Assembly: GCA_913061095.1 (NCBI GenBank)
Contig: CAJXVM010000003.1
Coordinates: 124,001-188,000, forward strand
Reading direction: 5' to 3'
DNA: 64,000 nt
Source: an uncultured Ignavibacteria bacterium
Lineage (GTDB): Bacteria > Bacteroidota > Ignavibacteria > SZUA-365
Positions within the stretch are counted from its first letter, which is position 1; each line of letters starts with the position of its first letter. Below, piece by piece: positions 48,829-57,279 of this stretch. The notes under the pieces are model-generated. The model searched no databases and was not told where the DNA came from. It saw only the letters and a list, made by a program, of their open reading frames with translations. The position numbers and the translations under genes are program-made.

Positions 48829-50604
48829 TTACAGCTCGACGATCAGCACTACATGCTCTTCCCCGCGAAGCACTTCGACACTGATGCGCTGCCCCGCCTT
48901 GAACTCCGAGAGCCGGTTCATGTACTCGTAGATGCCGCCAACCGGCTTCCCTTCCATCGCCACGATAATGTCGCCTTTCTGCATGCCTGCCAGGTCGGCG
49001 GGACGACCCTTGATTACGGCATCCGCCCGGAGCCCGCGCGTCTCGCTCCCCGAAACGTCGGGCATGATACCGAGTGTCACCTTGAAGCGTTTCGATGTCC
49101 GGGGACGGCTTTTCGGGCCGGCCTCCTGATAGGCCAGCGCCTCGCTGCGTCCGTCGATCCTGAGCAGAATATCCGTGATCAGATCACCGATCTGCTTTTC
49201 ACCCTCGTAGTTCAACAGATCAGCGTCATCGGCGGGAGTGTGATAATCCTGATGCACGCCGGTAAAGAAAAACAGAACGGGAATGTTACGGGAATAGAAG
49301 GCCGCGTGGTCCGACGGACCGTATCCCTCGGGAGAGAGTGCTGCGCTGAAGCCCTGTTCCGCGGTGACCGTGCTGACGAGCGAGTCGAGATCCACCGCTG
49401 TTCCCGTCCCGCCGATACTGACACTTTTCTTCCCCTCTTCCATCCTTCCCACCATGTCGAGATTTGCCATCAGCGTCACCGTGCCGAGATCCACCGGCGG
49501 ATGATCGACAAAGTACTTACTTCCGAGCAGTCCCATTTCCTCGGCGGAGAAGGCGACCGCAATCACGCTGCGCTTGAGTCCCGCGGGACTGGCCGCCAGG
49601 CGCTCGGCGATTTCGATCACCGCCGCGACCCCCGAGGCGTTGTCATCGGCGCCATTGTGCACCGCCGTCGTGTCGGGACGACGCGAACCGGACCCCGGGC
49701 CGCCCATGCCGAGGTGATCGTAGTGTGCGCCAAGCACGATGTACTTGTCTGCGAGCGCCGGATCACTGCCGCGGATCATGCCGACAACATTGTGCGCACT
49801 GATGCTTTTCCTGACCAGCTCCACCGTCGCGTTCACACTGCCTGTGCATGCGGCTGGCAGCGGCTGCTTCGCCTCGACGAGTCGCGCTTCAAGTTCCGCG
49901 ACGGTCGTCTGATGCAGCAGGCGATTGGCGATGCCGCGCGTGATGCTCAGCACCGGGATGTCCATCGAGGATTCCTGCCGCTGATAATCAAGCTCGACCA
50001 GTGCATCATCCTTGTCGAATTTTGGTCCGGCAGTAAACAGCACACCTGCCGCGCCGTGGTCGCGCGCCACCATGGCTTTCTTGCGCAGGGACATGAAGGG
50101 ATCGTAGTCGCCGCTCTCGTCGTCAGGACTGCCGCGCAGGATCAGCACCCATTTCCCCTCTGCGTCCAGATCGGCATAGTCACGCCATGCGCCGGTGTCA
50201 CTTTCGAAATCGAAGCCGAAACCAGCACAGACGACCTCGTCGTTCAGCGTCCCCTCGCCGGAGAATGACAGCGGCATGAAGCTGCTGCCGCGCTCGGCAG
50301 CCTCACCCGCGACAGTGAGCGCACAGCCGTCGCCGGCTTCGATGCCGGTCACGACCTCGAAACTCTGGTAGCCATCATCGCCGAGCAGCTTGAGTCCGGC
50401 CTCGCGGAAGCGGTCGCGGACATACGCCGCTGCAGAATCCCCGCCCGGCGTACCGGGCATGCGTCCCTTGAGCGCATCGGATGCGAGATATTCGACATGG
50501 GCGCGAAGTTCATCAGCCTCGATGGTTTCACTGACCTGTGCGCTGAGATCGCAGGATGCGGCGGCGATGAGTAGGATGAGACTGCTGCGGATCAGGATGT
50601 TCAT
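48829..50604 (-). CDS. secreted M28-family aminopeptidase with PA and PDZ domains, copy 1
   Basis: A 591-aa exported zinc aminopeptidase with a signal peptide near residue 20 (LILLIAAASCDLSA). A possible lipobox-like Cys18 is present but the context is poor. A PA-like insert covers about residues 110-250. The dinuclear site is complete: GAHYDHLG (His, Asp), NGADDNASG (bridging Asp), SAEEMGLLGS (Glu pair), NLDMVGR (Asp) and FTGVHQDYH (His). A PDZ domain lies at the end (PADLAGMQKGDIIVAMEGKP). It is a tandem paralogue of the next gene, about 200 bases away. Probably periplasmic or surface peptide degradation. The open frame continues upstream to 50679 but only ATG 50604 gives a signal peptide. 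Confidence 0.92.
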   Translation of the reverse strand: MNILIRSSLILLIAAASCDLSAQVSETIEADELRAHVEYLASDALKGRMPGTPGGDSAAAYVRDRFREAGLKLLGDDGYQSFEVVTGIEAGDGCALTVAGEAAERGSSFMPLSFSGEGTLNDEVVCAGFGFDFESDTGAWRDYADLDAEGKWVLILRGSPDDESGDYDPFMSLRKKAMVARDHGAAGVLFTAGPKFDKDDALVELDYQRQESSMDIPVLSITRGIANRLLHQTTVAELEARLVEAKQPLPAACTGSVNATVELVRKSISAHNVVGMIRGSDPALADKYIVLGAHYDHLGMGGPGSGSRRPDTTAVHNGADDNASGVAAVIEIAERLAASPAGLKRSVIAVAFSAEEMGLLGSKYFVDHPPVDLGTVTLMANLDMVGRMEEGKKSVSIGGTGTAVDLDSLVSTVTAEQGFSAALSPEGYGPSDHAAFYSRNIPVLFFFTGVHQDYHTPADDADLLNYEGEKQIGDLITDILLRIDGRSEALAYQEAGPKSRPRTSKRFKVTLGIMPDVSGSETRGLRADAVIKGRPADLAGMQKGDIIVAMEGKPVGGIYEYMNRLSEFKAGQRISVEVLRGEEHVVLIVEL

Positions 50605-50672
50605 GATGCGTTCCGAAATGTGGCACATGCGGGCATTCCGGCAGCCGGGCACTCTCACATCGGGCAGGGGCA

Positions 50673-50744
50673 CCGTCACACTGGGCCTGTCGCAGTGTGA
50701 CGGAATCCGAAAAGGGCATGCTTCGACAGGCTGCGCATGACGAG
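50673..50744. repeat. intergenic hairpin and type B repeat
   Basis: CCGTCACACTG / CAGTGTGACGG (50673-50683 with 50693-50703) is a perfect 11-base-pair stem around GGCCTGTCG. The type B repeat follows at 50715-50744 (GGCATGCTTCGACAGGCTGC...). It lies in the gap between the two M28 peptidase genes. Confidence 0.7.
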
Positions 50745-50801
50745 AGAACCGGAGCCGCCGTGTGGCTCCGCATGTAATGTAAAAAGGAAAGCGATACGAT
50801 T

Positions 50802-52604
50802 CTATTTACTAACGAGTCCCACCGTCAGCGTCACTTGCTCCTCGCCGCGGCGCACGACGACGGGCACGTCCTCGCCGGGTTCATGCCGGCTGAGTGCCGT
50901 CATGTAGTCGTAGATGTTCTTCACCTCGGTCTCGCCAAAGCGCACGATCACGTCGCCGTCGTCGAGGCCTGCCTTGTCGGCGGGGCTCCCCGGGCTGGTC
51001 CCGGTAATGCGGAATCCATCGCCCGAGTACGCGTAGTCGGGCATGGTGCCGACATACACGTTGAAACGCGCCACAGGCTGCTCATCTGCCTTCTTGACGC
51101 GGGTGAACGGAATGTCATCCTCCGCGTCGGCGGCGGTGACGGCTTCGGCGACATAGCGGACGACATCGGTCTGTCCTTCGTAATTCAGGAGATGCGCGTC
51201 ATCGCTCGGACGATGATAATCCGCGTGCAGTCCGGTAAAGAAAAACAGCACCGGGATGTCTTTCGCATAGAAGGAGGAATGATCGCTCGCGCCGTGTCCG
51301 TCCTCGATCAGCGCGAGATCGAAGGACTCGGTGTCGTTAAGCTTCTCTACCATCGGCTTCCACAGCGGCGACGTGCCGATGCCCTGCACATTGAGGCGGC
51401 GGTTGTCCTTCGGCAGGCGTCCTACCATATCGAGATTGAACATGGCACGGATACGCTCTATGGGGATGGTGGGATTGCTGACCCAGTGGGCCGACCCGAG
51501 CAGTCCCATTTCCTCGCCGCTGAATGTCATGAACACGAGCGTGCGCGCGGCGGGTGCGGCGGCGAAATGCTGCGCGAGTTCGAGCACGCCGGCGGTGCCC
51601 GACGCATTGTCATCCGCGCCATTGTGGATCATGGGCACGCTGCCGCGGTAGAGGCTGCCGTGCTGTCCCCAGCCGAGATGGTCGTAATGCGCCCCGATCA
51701 CGAACGCCTCCTCCCTGTGCGCGGGATCGACGCCCGGCACGATCCCGATGACGTTGCGTGTCTTCTTGCTGACGAGCTGCACGTTGAATTCCCCCTGAAC
51801 CATGAGCGCGGACGGTTCTTCCATCCTCGGAGCGGGTCCCTTCCCGAACATGTCTTTCTCATGTTCCGTCATTCCCGCCGCGGAGAGAATCTCACGCGCG
51901 GCCGCCACGCCGATGCGTCCGACGGGAATCTGCGCGCGTGACGGTGAACCGTCATAGCGCAGCTTGCGCAGCTGTGTCTCGTTGTCCTCGATGATCAGCA
52001 GGGCCGCCGCACCGCGCTCACGCGCGATAAGCTCCTTGCTGCGGGCGGTGGCGAGCAGGCCCACCGCGCTGTGGGGATTCGCGTCCGCAGGTATCCCGTC
52101 ACGCACGATCACGACCCTTCCCCGGACATCAAGATTCTCGTAATCGTCGATGCCCTCGTCCTCTGCCACGATGCCGTAGCCCGCGAAGGTCGGTGTGCCG
52201 GTGAAGGAGCCGGAGGCTGAAAAGGAATACGGCATGAACTGCATGGTGTCCAGCGGCGTGCGCGCACCCGCGCTTTCCATCGCCAGGGCATTGCGCTGCG
52301 AGGCCACGCCCGTAATCACCTCGAAGACCTGGAAATACGTGCCGTTCTCGCCTCCGGGTTTGAGTCCGTAACGCGCGAACTCCCGCGCGATGTAATCGGC
52401 GGCGAGATCGATCGACGGTGTACCCGTACCGCGTCCCTCGAGTTCATCGGAAGACAGCCACCGCACATGCGCGCGCAGCTCCTCGAGCGCAATGGCGGGT
52501 GTGGACGGTTCCGGCAGCGGCGGGAGCGTGGTCGCCGCATCCTGTGCATTCAGCGGCATGGAGGAAATGAGCAGAAGCAGCGTGGAGACGAGAAGTGATT
52601 TCAT
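50802..52604 (-). CDS. secreted M28-family aminopeptidase with PA and PDZ domains, copy 2
   Basis: A 600-aa paralogue of the preceding gene with the same layout: signal peptide (MKSLLVSTLLLLISSMPLNA), a helical start with DELEGRGTGTPS, PA-like insert, GAHYDHLGWG, NGADDNASG, SGEEMGLLGS, NLDMVGR, FTGLHADYH, and C-terminal PDZ (PADKAGLDDGDVIVRFGE). All zinc ligands are kept. The two copies have clearly diverged in the insert and linker, so they probably take different substrates. Confidence 0.92.
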   Translation of the reverse strand: MKSLLVSTLLLLISSMPLNAQDAATTLPPLPEPSTPAIALEELRAHVRWLSSDELEGRGTGTPSIDLAADYIAREFARYGLKPGGENGTYFQVFEVITGVASQRNALAMESAGARTPLDTMQFMPYSFSASGSFTGTPTFAGYGIVAEDEGIDDYENLDVRGRVVIVRDGIPADANPHSAVGLLATARSKELIARERGAAALLIIEDNETQLRKLRYDGSPSRAQIPVGRIGVAAAREILSAAGMTEHEKDMFGKGPAPRMEEPSALMVQGEFNVQLVSKKTRNVIGIVPGVDPAHREEAFVIGAHYDHLGWGQHGSLYRGSVPMIHNGADDNASGTAGVLELAQHFAAAPAARTLVFMTFSGEEMGLLGSAHWVSNPTIPIERIRAMFNLDMVGRLPKDNRRLNVQGIGTSPLWKPMVEKLNDTESFDLALIEDGHGASDHSSFYAKDIPVLFFFTGLHADYHRPSDDAHLLNYEGQTDVVRYVAEAVTAADAEDDIPFTRVKKADEQPVARFNVYVGTMPDYAYSGDGFRITGTSPGSPADKAGLDDGDVIVRFGETEVKNIYDYMTALSRHEPGEDVPVVVRRGEEQVTLTVGLVSK

Positions 52605-52841
52605 ATCTATTTTATCCTCTTGATGGGCAACAATGTTCTAACAATTCCCGGGCGGAATATGTTTCTGCTTCGGGCAACAGATTTTCCCGTGTCTGCGCCT
52701 GGCTGGTTCATCTGCCGATTGCCTGCCGAGAGGGACCACGGCAGCGGGAGAGGAATATCCTCACTGGAAATACGTATCGAAAATCATATATTGTTTTCAT
52801 TCGTACAGATTGGACTATCCAGCAATCACCGGAGGTATCGC

Positions 52842-53516
52842 ATGGCAGGTATATTCTCGCGCATCACGGATATTTTCAAAGCGAATATCAATGATATTCT
52901 CGACAAGGCCGAAGATCCGGAGAAGATGATCAAGCAGATGGTCATCGAGATGGAGGAGGCGGTCAACAAGGCCACCACCGCCGTGGGTTCGGCCATCGCA
53001 AACGAGAAGCAGCTCGAGCGGCAGCATAAGGAGAAGAAGAAACTGGCGGCGCAGTGGCAGGAGCGCGCGGTGAAGGCAGTCAACGCCGGACGCGACGATC
53101 TGGCCCGCCAGGCACTCGAGAAAAAGAACATGTTCGAGAAGGCCGCAGCGGATCTCGAAGCTCCGGTGGCGGAGGCGAAGCAGACGTCGACGGCCATGCG
53201 TGGACAGCTCGAGCAGCTCAAGGCCAAGCTCGACGAGGCCCGCGTGCGCCAGGGAACCCTGATTGCCCGGCATCAGGCCGCGAAAGCGAAGAAGCAGATT
53301 TCCTCGAGCCTCGCCGGTGTCGGCGACGGCGCGTTCGCCAATTTCGACAAGTACGAACAGAAAGTGCTCCGCGCGGAATCCGAGGCGGAAGCGATGTCGG
53401 AGCTCGCCGGCGAGACCACGTCGCTCGACGACGAGTTCGCCAAGCTGGAAGCCGGAAGCGAGGTCGAGGAAGAGCTGGCCCTGCTCAAGGCCGCGGCGAA
53501 AAAGGAAGAAGAATGA
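52842..53516 (+). CDS. PspA/IM30-family membrane-stress protein
   Basis: A 224-aa, almost entirely coiled-coil protein starting MAGIFSRITDIFKANINDIL, the amphipathic first helix of PspA/IM30, followed by EDPEKMIKQMVIEMEEAVNK. These proteins form rods or rings at the inner membrane and protect it under stress. GGAGG lies ten bases before the ATG; the frame upstream from 52620 is rejected. The next gene follows 36 bases later, same strand, suggesting an operon. Confidence 0.93.
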   Translation: MAGIFSRITDIFKANINDILDKAEDPEKMIKQMVIEMEEAVNKATTAVGSAIANEKQLERQHKEKKKLAAQWQERAVKAVNAGRDDLARQALEKKNMFEKAAADLEAPVAEAKQTSTAMRGQLEQLKAKLDEARVRQGTLIARHQAAKAKKQISSSLAGVGDGAFANFDKYEQKVLRAESEAEAMSELAGETTSLDDEFAKLEAGSEVEEELALLKAAAKKEEE

Positions 53517-53552
53517 TCCGGATGCACGCAATCAATTCAAGGAGCACAGCAC

Positions 53553-54245
53553 ATGGCTAATATCGTCAACGTGACCCGACAGCGCGTAAAGAAATACCTG
53601 CGGGAAATCTACGGGAAGAACTACAAAAACCTCGTTGAGGAAATCGACAAGTCCTTTGTGATCCGCCGCGGCTCCGCCACCGTGCACGTGAGCGTCAAAC
53701 CGCTGAGCAAGGACGACTGCATCGTCAATGCCCTGTCGTATGTCGTGCAGGGCGCGAAAATCGGTCCCAAGCTGCTCGGACTCCTGATGCGCCGCAATGC
53801 TACCTATCCGATCGGTGCGTACGGACTGCTCTTCGATGACACGGTCGTCTTCAGCCACAGCATCGCCGGCGCGAATCTCGACGCGAACGAGCTGCGCACG
53901 ACCATCGCGACGGTCGCCTTCGTGGCGGATGAAACCGACGATGAGATCCGGAAGATTTCCGGCGGACTCCGTGCGGTGGATGCCACCGGACTGCTCGAAG
54001 GCGACGGCGCGCCGAAGAAAAAACCGGCCACCCGCAAGCGCACCGCAAAGAAATCCGCGACCCGGAAATCCGCGACTCGGAAATCCGCGACCAAAAAAGC
54101 GGCGCGAAAGACGGCTGCGAAGAAGGTCCCCGCCAGGAAAGGCGCGACAAAAAAAGCTGCCGCAAAGAAATCTGCAGCCAGAAAATCTCCCGCGAAACAG
54201 GCCGTGAAGAAAACCGCAGCGAAGAAACGCGCAAAGAAGAAATAA
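53553..54245 (+). CDS. YbjN-like domain protein with histone-H1-like basic tail
   Basis: A 230-aa protein of two parts. Residues 1-150 form an alpha/beta domain resembling YbjN / type III secretion chaperone-like folds (KNLVEEIDKSFVIRRGSATV; PIGAYGLLFDDTVVFSHSI). Residues 155-230 are nearly all Lys, Ala, Arg, Thr and Ser in repeats of the type KKSATRKSATRKSATKKAAR and AAKKSAARKSPAKQ, like the tail of histone H1 and bacterial HU-tail or Hc1-like proteins. The tail is probably DNA- or polyanion-binding. The gene lies 36 bases after pspA-like and ends before a good terminator. The link to PspA is by position only. Confidence 0.75.
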   Translation: MANIVNVTRQRVKKYLREIYGKNYKNLVEEIDKSFVIRRGSATVHVSVKPLSKDDCIVNALSYVVQGAKIGPKLLGLLMRRNATYPIGAYGLLFDDTVVFSHSIAGANLDANELRTTIATVAFVADETDDEIRKISGGLRAVDATGLLEGDGAPKKKPATRKRTAKKSATRKSATRKSATKKAARKTAAKKVPARKGATKKAAAKKSAARKSPAKQAVKKTAAKKRAKKK

Positions 54246-54268
54246 GCACCGGCCAGCATCCGGTTCCA

Positions 54269-54307
54269 GACCACCGGCATCTGCGTGTGCCGGTGGTCGT
54301 TTGTTTC
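54269..54307 (+). terminator. rho-independent terminator
   Basis: An 11-base-pair perfect stem GACCACCGGCA / TGCCGGTGGTC with an eight-base loop, followed by GTTTGTTTC. It closes the PspA / basic-tail operon. Confidence 0.85.
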
Positions 54308-54333
54308 TGCCGGGCCGCAACACGGTCAGTGCT

Positions 54334-54362
54334 TTGACAAAGTGCCCGAAATCTCACATATT
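54334..54362 (+). promoter_or_regulatory. candidate sigma70-type promoter
   Basis: TTGACA (54334-54339), a 17-base spacer, then CATATT (54357-54362), 60 bases before the small gene at 54422. The -35 is a perfect consensus; the -10 matches four of six. Confidence 0.4.
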
Positions 54363-54421
54363 GATGCATCTTCGTAGCGAAGCCCCCACGAACGACACGA
54401 TTTGCGATACAGGAGGAACAC

Positions 54422-54679
54422 ATGGCGCCAGGTGTGAAGCAGTGGCCTGATGACAGTCTTGAAAAACGCGCCTACCAGGCGGTCGACGACATCCCGGTCG
54501 TTGAACCGAATGACCGGAACCGCCTCGGGTATCATGTGTTTCTCTATCTGAAAGGCGAGCTTCCGAGCGTGGAAGAGGCGGTGCATGTCGCACAGCCGCG
54601 CCTGCTGATTGATCAGGCGGACGCCGTTCGCCGCATCACGCATTCACTTGAAGCCGGAGAGGGTGGTGAATCGGTATGA
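54422..54679 (+). CDS. small protein of unknown function
   Basis: An 85-aa soluble protein starting MAPGVKQWPDDSLEKRAYQA, no membrane segment. AGGAGGAACAC precedes the ATG, a strong ribosome site, and the four-base overlap with the next gene supports translation. The C-terminal part (VHVAQPRLLIDQADAVRRIT) looks helical. I do not recognise a family. Confidence 0.7.
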   Translation: MAPGVKQWPDDSLEKRAYQAVDDIPVVEPNDRNRLGYHVFLYLKGELPSVEEAVHVAQPRLLIDQADAVRRITHSLEAGEGGESV

Positions 54680-54897
54680 ACGAACAGGATGCCCGCACGC
54701 ATGAGGAAAAACTGCGTGCGGAGCAGCGCACCTGTCCCCAGTGCGGGTATGTCATCGAAAACCCGATGACCGACCGCTGTCCCCGCTGCTTCCACGACAT
54801 CCCCCGCCAGGAAACCAACTGCGGGAGCTGCACCTGGCAGGGCAACTGTGAATTCGCGCATCTCGTCGACGAAGCGAAAAAAAAGAAAAAGTCATAG
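54676..54897 (+). CDS. small zinc-ribbon protein
   Basis: A 73-aa protein with seven Cys, arranged CPQCGY, CPRCF, then CGSC and a final Cys in GNC. The first two pairs form a typical four-Cys zinc ribbon; the others may form a second, incomplete site. It ends in a run of Lys. It overlaps the previous gene (ATGA) and lies 27 bases before the STAS gene. Role unknown. Confidence 0.75.
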   Translation: MNEQDARTHEEKLRAEQRTCPQCGYVIENPMTDRCPRCFHDIPRQETNCGSCTWQGNCEFAHLVDEAKKKKKS

Positions 54898-54924
54898 ACA
54901 ATCACTCACTATCAGAGGCCGTAC

Positions 54925-55296
54925 ATGCAGATCAAAGAACACATTGAAGACGATGTGGTCGTCCTTGCCCTGAAGGGAAACCTCATGGGCGATCCGGAGA
55001 CCACGGAGTTTCGTGAGAAAATCAAGGATCTCGTCCGGGACGGATTCCTGAAAATCGTCCTCGACGTGTCGAAAGTGAAGTGGATCAACAGCTCCGGACT
55101 CGGCGCGATGATCTCCGCACTGACCAGCATCAACAATGCCGGCGGCGATATGCGCATCTCCAACGTTACCGAGAAGATCAAAAGCCTGTTCATGATCACG
55201 CAGCTGATCAAGGTCTTCAAGGTGTTCGAATCCAACGAACGCGCCGTCGCGAGCTTCAAGATCGATCCCGTCAGCGGTAAAAAGACGGAAGAATAG
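54925..55296 (+). CDS. STAS-domain anti-anti-sigma-factor-like protein
   Basis: A 123-aa single STAS domain. The diagnostic loop WINSSGLGAMIS contains the Ser (56 or 57) that is phosphorylated by the anti-sigma kinase in SpoIIAA/RsbV-type proteins. Such proteins bind an HATPase-type anti-sigma factor when unphosphorylated and so release a sigma factor or other target. No partner kinase or sigma gene is seen in this window. The upstream neighbours are two small proteins, and a good terminator follows. Confidence 0.92.
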   Translation: MQIKEHIEDDVVVLALKGNLMGDPETTEFREKIKDLVRDGFLKIVLDVSKVKWINSSGLGAMISALTSINNAGGDMRISNVTEKIKSLFMITQLIKVFKVFESNERAVASFKIDPVSGKKTEE

Positions 55297-55330
55297 CACC
55301 CCGCTTCCCCATCCCCTTTTTCCATGCTGA

Positions 55331-55357
55331 AGGACAGGCCCGATGCCTGTCCTTTTT
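55331..55357 (+). terminator. rho-independent terminator
   Basis: Stem AGGACAGGC / GCCTGTCCT with loop CCGAT, followed by TTTT. It ends the small-protein/STAS transcript and touches the stop of the convergent DUF2723 gene. Confidence 0.9.
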
Positions 55358-57279
55358 CATTCCCCGGCAGCGCGAAGCTGCTCGTTGCGGCGCATCCAGC
55401 TGATGACGTTCGGATCCCCCGGCACGAAATCCAGTGTCCGCTCGAACAGCGGCGCCGCCGTGTCATAGTTTCCCGCGCGATGCTGATACGTCGCATGGCT
55501 GAAAAGCATCGTCGCGTACATCCCCTTGATTCCTTTGACGAGGCGGTCGTCGCTGTCAAATGGACGATACCGCAGCTCGGGCAGCCGAGCCGTGGCCGCG
55601 GCTGGCACGTCCTCGGGACGATACAGCCGCAGGGCCAGTCCCTCCGGCACGCGCACGTATCCCGGCGCGAACTGCTCCTCGATTTCATGCGTGACGTAGA
55701 GGGGACGCTTTCCGTACTGATGATCGAAAAAGCTGTTCACCATGCGGTTGAACGCCGCCTCGATGATCTCGGGGTTGTACGGGAGGTCGTGCTCGAACTT
55801 GTAGAGTTCCTCCTCAAACTGCGCGATCTCGGTTTTCGAGGCCGCATACAGTTCCGGGAAGTTGATCCGGATCTGCTCGAGATACCACGAGCGACGCAGC
55901 AGCTCCTTGTCGATGACGATCACATCCGTGCGCATGTCTTCGACGAGCTGGTAATAGTAGGATGCCGACACCCAGTAATCCCACTGAAACGACAGCACGC
56001 AGGCATCCTCCTCGAAGGAGGCGAACATGCTTTTCGTATAATCCTCCACGAGATAATTGCCGCTCTGGGAGATGCGTCCCCCGCCGAACAGCAGCGGAAG
56101 AATCAACACCGCTCCCGCCACGCCGGCCGGATGCAGCCAGACCTTGAGCTGCCGCTGGCGCGTCTGCAGCACATCCATCACGGCGAAGGCAGCCCACATC
56201 GCGATGACGAAAAAGCCCAGCAGGAAGTACGTGTCGATGTCGTGGATGTCATATCCCGCCGCCCAGAACAGGCAGGTCAGGAAGGCCGTGAGCAGCCAGG
56301 TGCCGAGCCAACCGCCGCGGCGGAAGGTACCGGTGATGCCGGCGAGGGCCGCGACCGCGCCGACGTACATGGTGTCGCGACCGAAGGCCGTGAATGCGTA
56401 CGCGAACTGTTTCTTCCAGGCCTCGAAGCTCGAGAACATCCAGACGCTGTATTGCTTGCCTGTGACGTGCCAGATAAAACGCTCAAGCGCATCAGGATTG
56501 CCCCAGTTGAGAAACGGATCCGCGGCGGCGCGCAGCGGCAGATAGAGGTACGTCAGCAGTCCCGCCGCGAACACCGGCACGGCGAAGGCGACGTCGGTCC
56601 AGAACGACCGGTCGCGCCCGAAACGCCACAGCGCGGTGAGCGCCAGAGCGGGAACGAAAAAGATCGTGCTCATGTGATTGCCGAATGCCAGTCCCAGCAG
56701 GAGCGCCGTGATCAGCAGACGGCGGCGGCGCATGGATGCGTCGTCGGACGGTGTGGTCAGAAGCAGCGCGCTGCTCCAGATCAGCAGCGCAAGCATGAGC
56801 ATGTGCAGGGAGTAAACTTCGATGGAAAGCGCCGTGCGCCAGAAGGTGCCGGAGAAGGCCAGCACAAGCGCCCCGATCACGGCCGCCTGCAGACGATGCG
56901 CGGGATCGGGCGCGCGGACGTTCTCCTGAATGCTTTTCTTCTTGCGCTTGTCTTTCTGCCGCGGCTTCGGCGCAACCCCGAGCAGCACCCAGATCGCCTG
57001 CACCATGATGCCCGCGGAAGCCGCCGAGAGCAGCGCTGCCAGGACGTTCATGCGGAAAATACCGTCGCCGGCGGGGATATATGACCACAGTCCCGCCAGC
57101 AGCGTAAAGAGCGGATACCCGGTTGGATGCGCGATGCCCCAGGTGTGAGCCACCGCCGCGAGCTCGCCGGCATCGATGAAATCCAGCGAGGGAGCCAGCG
57201 TGATGAGATACGCGATGAAGGCAATCACGCCGACGGTGAGCGACGCGTAGGGACGCAGGGATTCAGGACTGCGGGTCAT
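55357..57279 (-). CDS. DUF2723 family membrane glycosyltransferase (GT117-like)
   Basis: A 640-aa protein with about ten membrane segments in the first 420 residues and a soluble tail. The N-terminal part shows DFIDAGELAAVAHTWGIAHP, the acidic catalytic loop of the GT-C fold DUF2723/GT117 family, followed by HPTGYPLFTLL. Members are protein O-mannosyltransferase-like enzymes of Bacteroidota that act on lipid-linked sugars in the periplasm. The C-terminal part has TPR-like features (ATYQHRAGNYDTAAPLFERT). The start overlaps the ABC ATPase stop by four bases. Confidence 0.88.
   Translation of the reverse strand: MTRSPESLRPYASLTVGVIAFIAYLITLAPSLDFIDAGELAAVAHTWGIAHPTGYPLFTLLAGLWSYIPAGDGIFRMNVLAALLSAASAGIMVQAIWVLLGVAPKPRQKDKRKKKSIQENVRAPDPAHRLQAAVIGALVLAFSGTFWRTALSIEVYSLHMLMLALLIWSSALLLTTPSDDASMRRRRLLITALLLGLAFGNHMSTIFFVPALALTALWRFGRDRSFWTDVAFAVPVFAAGLLTYLYLPLRAAADPFLNWGNPDALERFIWHVTGKQYSVWMFSSFEAWKKQFAYAFTAFGRDTMYVGAVAALAGITGTFRRGGWLGTWLLTAFLTCLFWAAGYDIHDIDTYFLLGFFVIAMWAAFAVMDVLQTRQRQLKVWLHPAGVAGAVLILPLLFGGGRISQSGNYLVEDYTKSMFASFEEDACVLSFQWDYWVSASYYYQLVEDMRTDVIVIDKELLRRSWYLEQIRINFPELYAASKTEIAQFEEELYKFEHDLPYNPEIIEAAFNRMVNSFFDHQYGKRPLYVTHEIEEQFAPGYVRVPEGLALRLYRPEDVPAAATARLPELRYRPFDSDDRLVKGIKGMYATMLFSHATYQHRAGNYDTAAPLFERTLDFVPGDPNVISWMRRNEQLRAAGE

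Noticed and set aside
55324-57084. 586-codon + strand frame opposite the DUF2723 gene
   Set aside because: Low-complexity Arg/Gln/Glu content and no motif; the - strand frame has clear family motifs and membrane segments.
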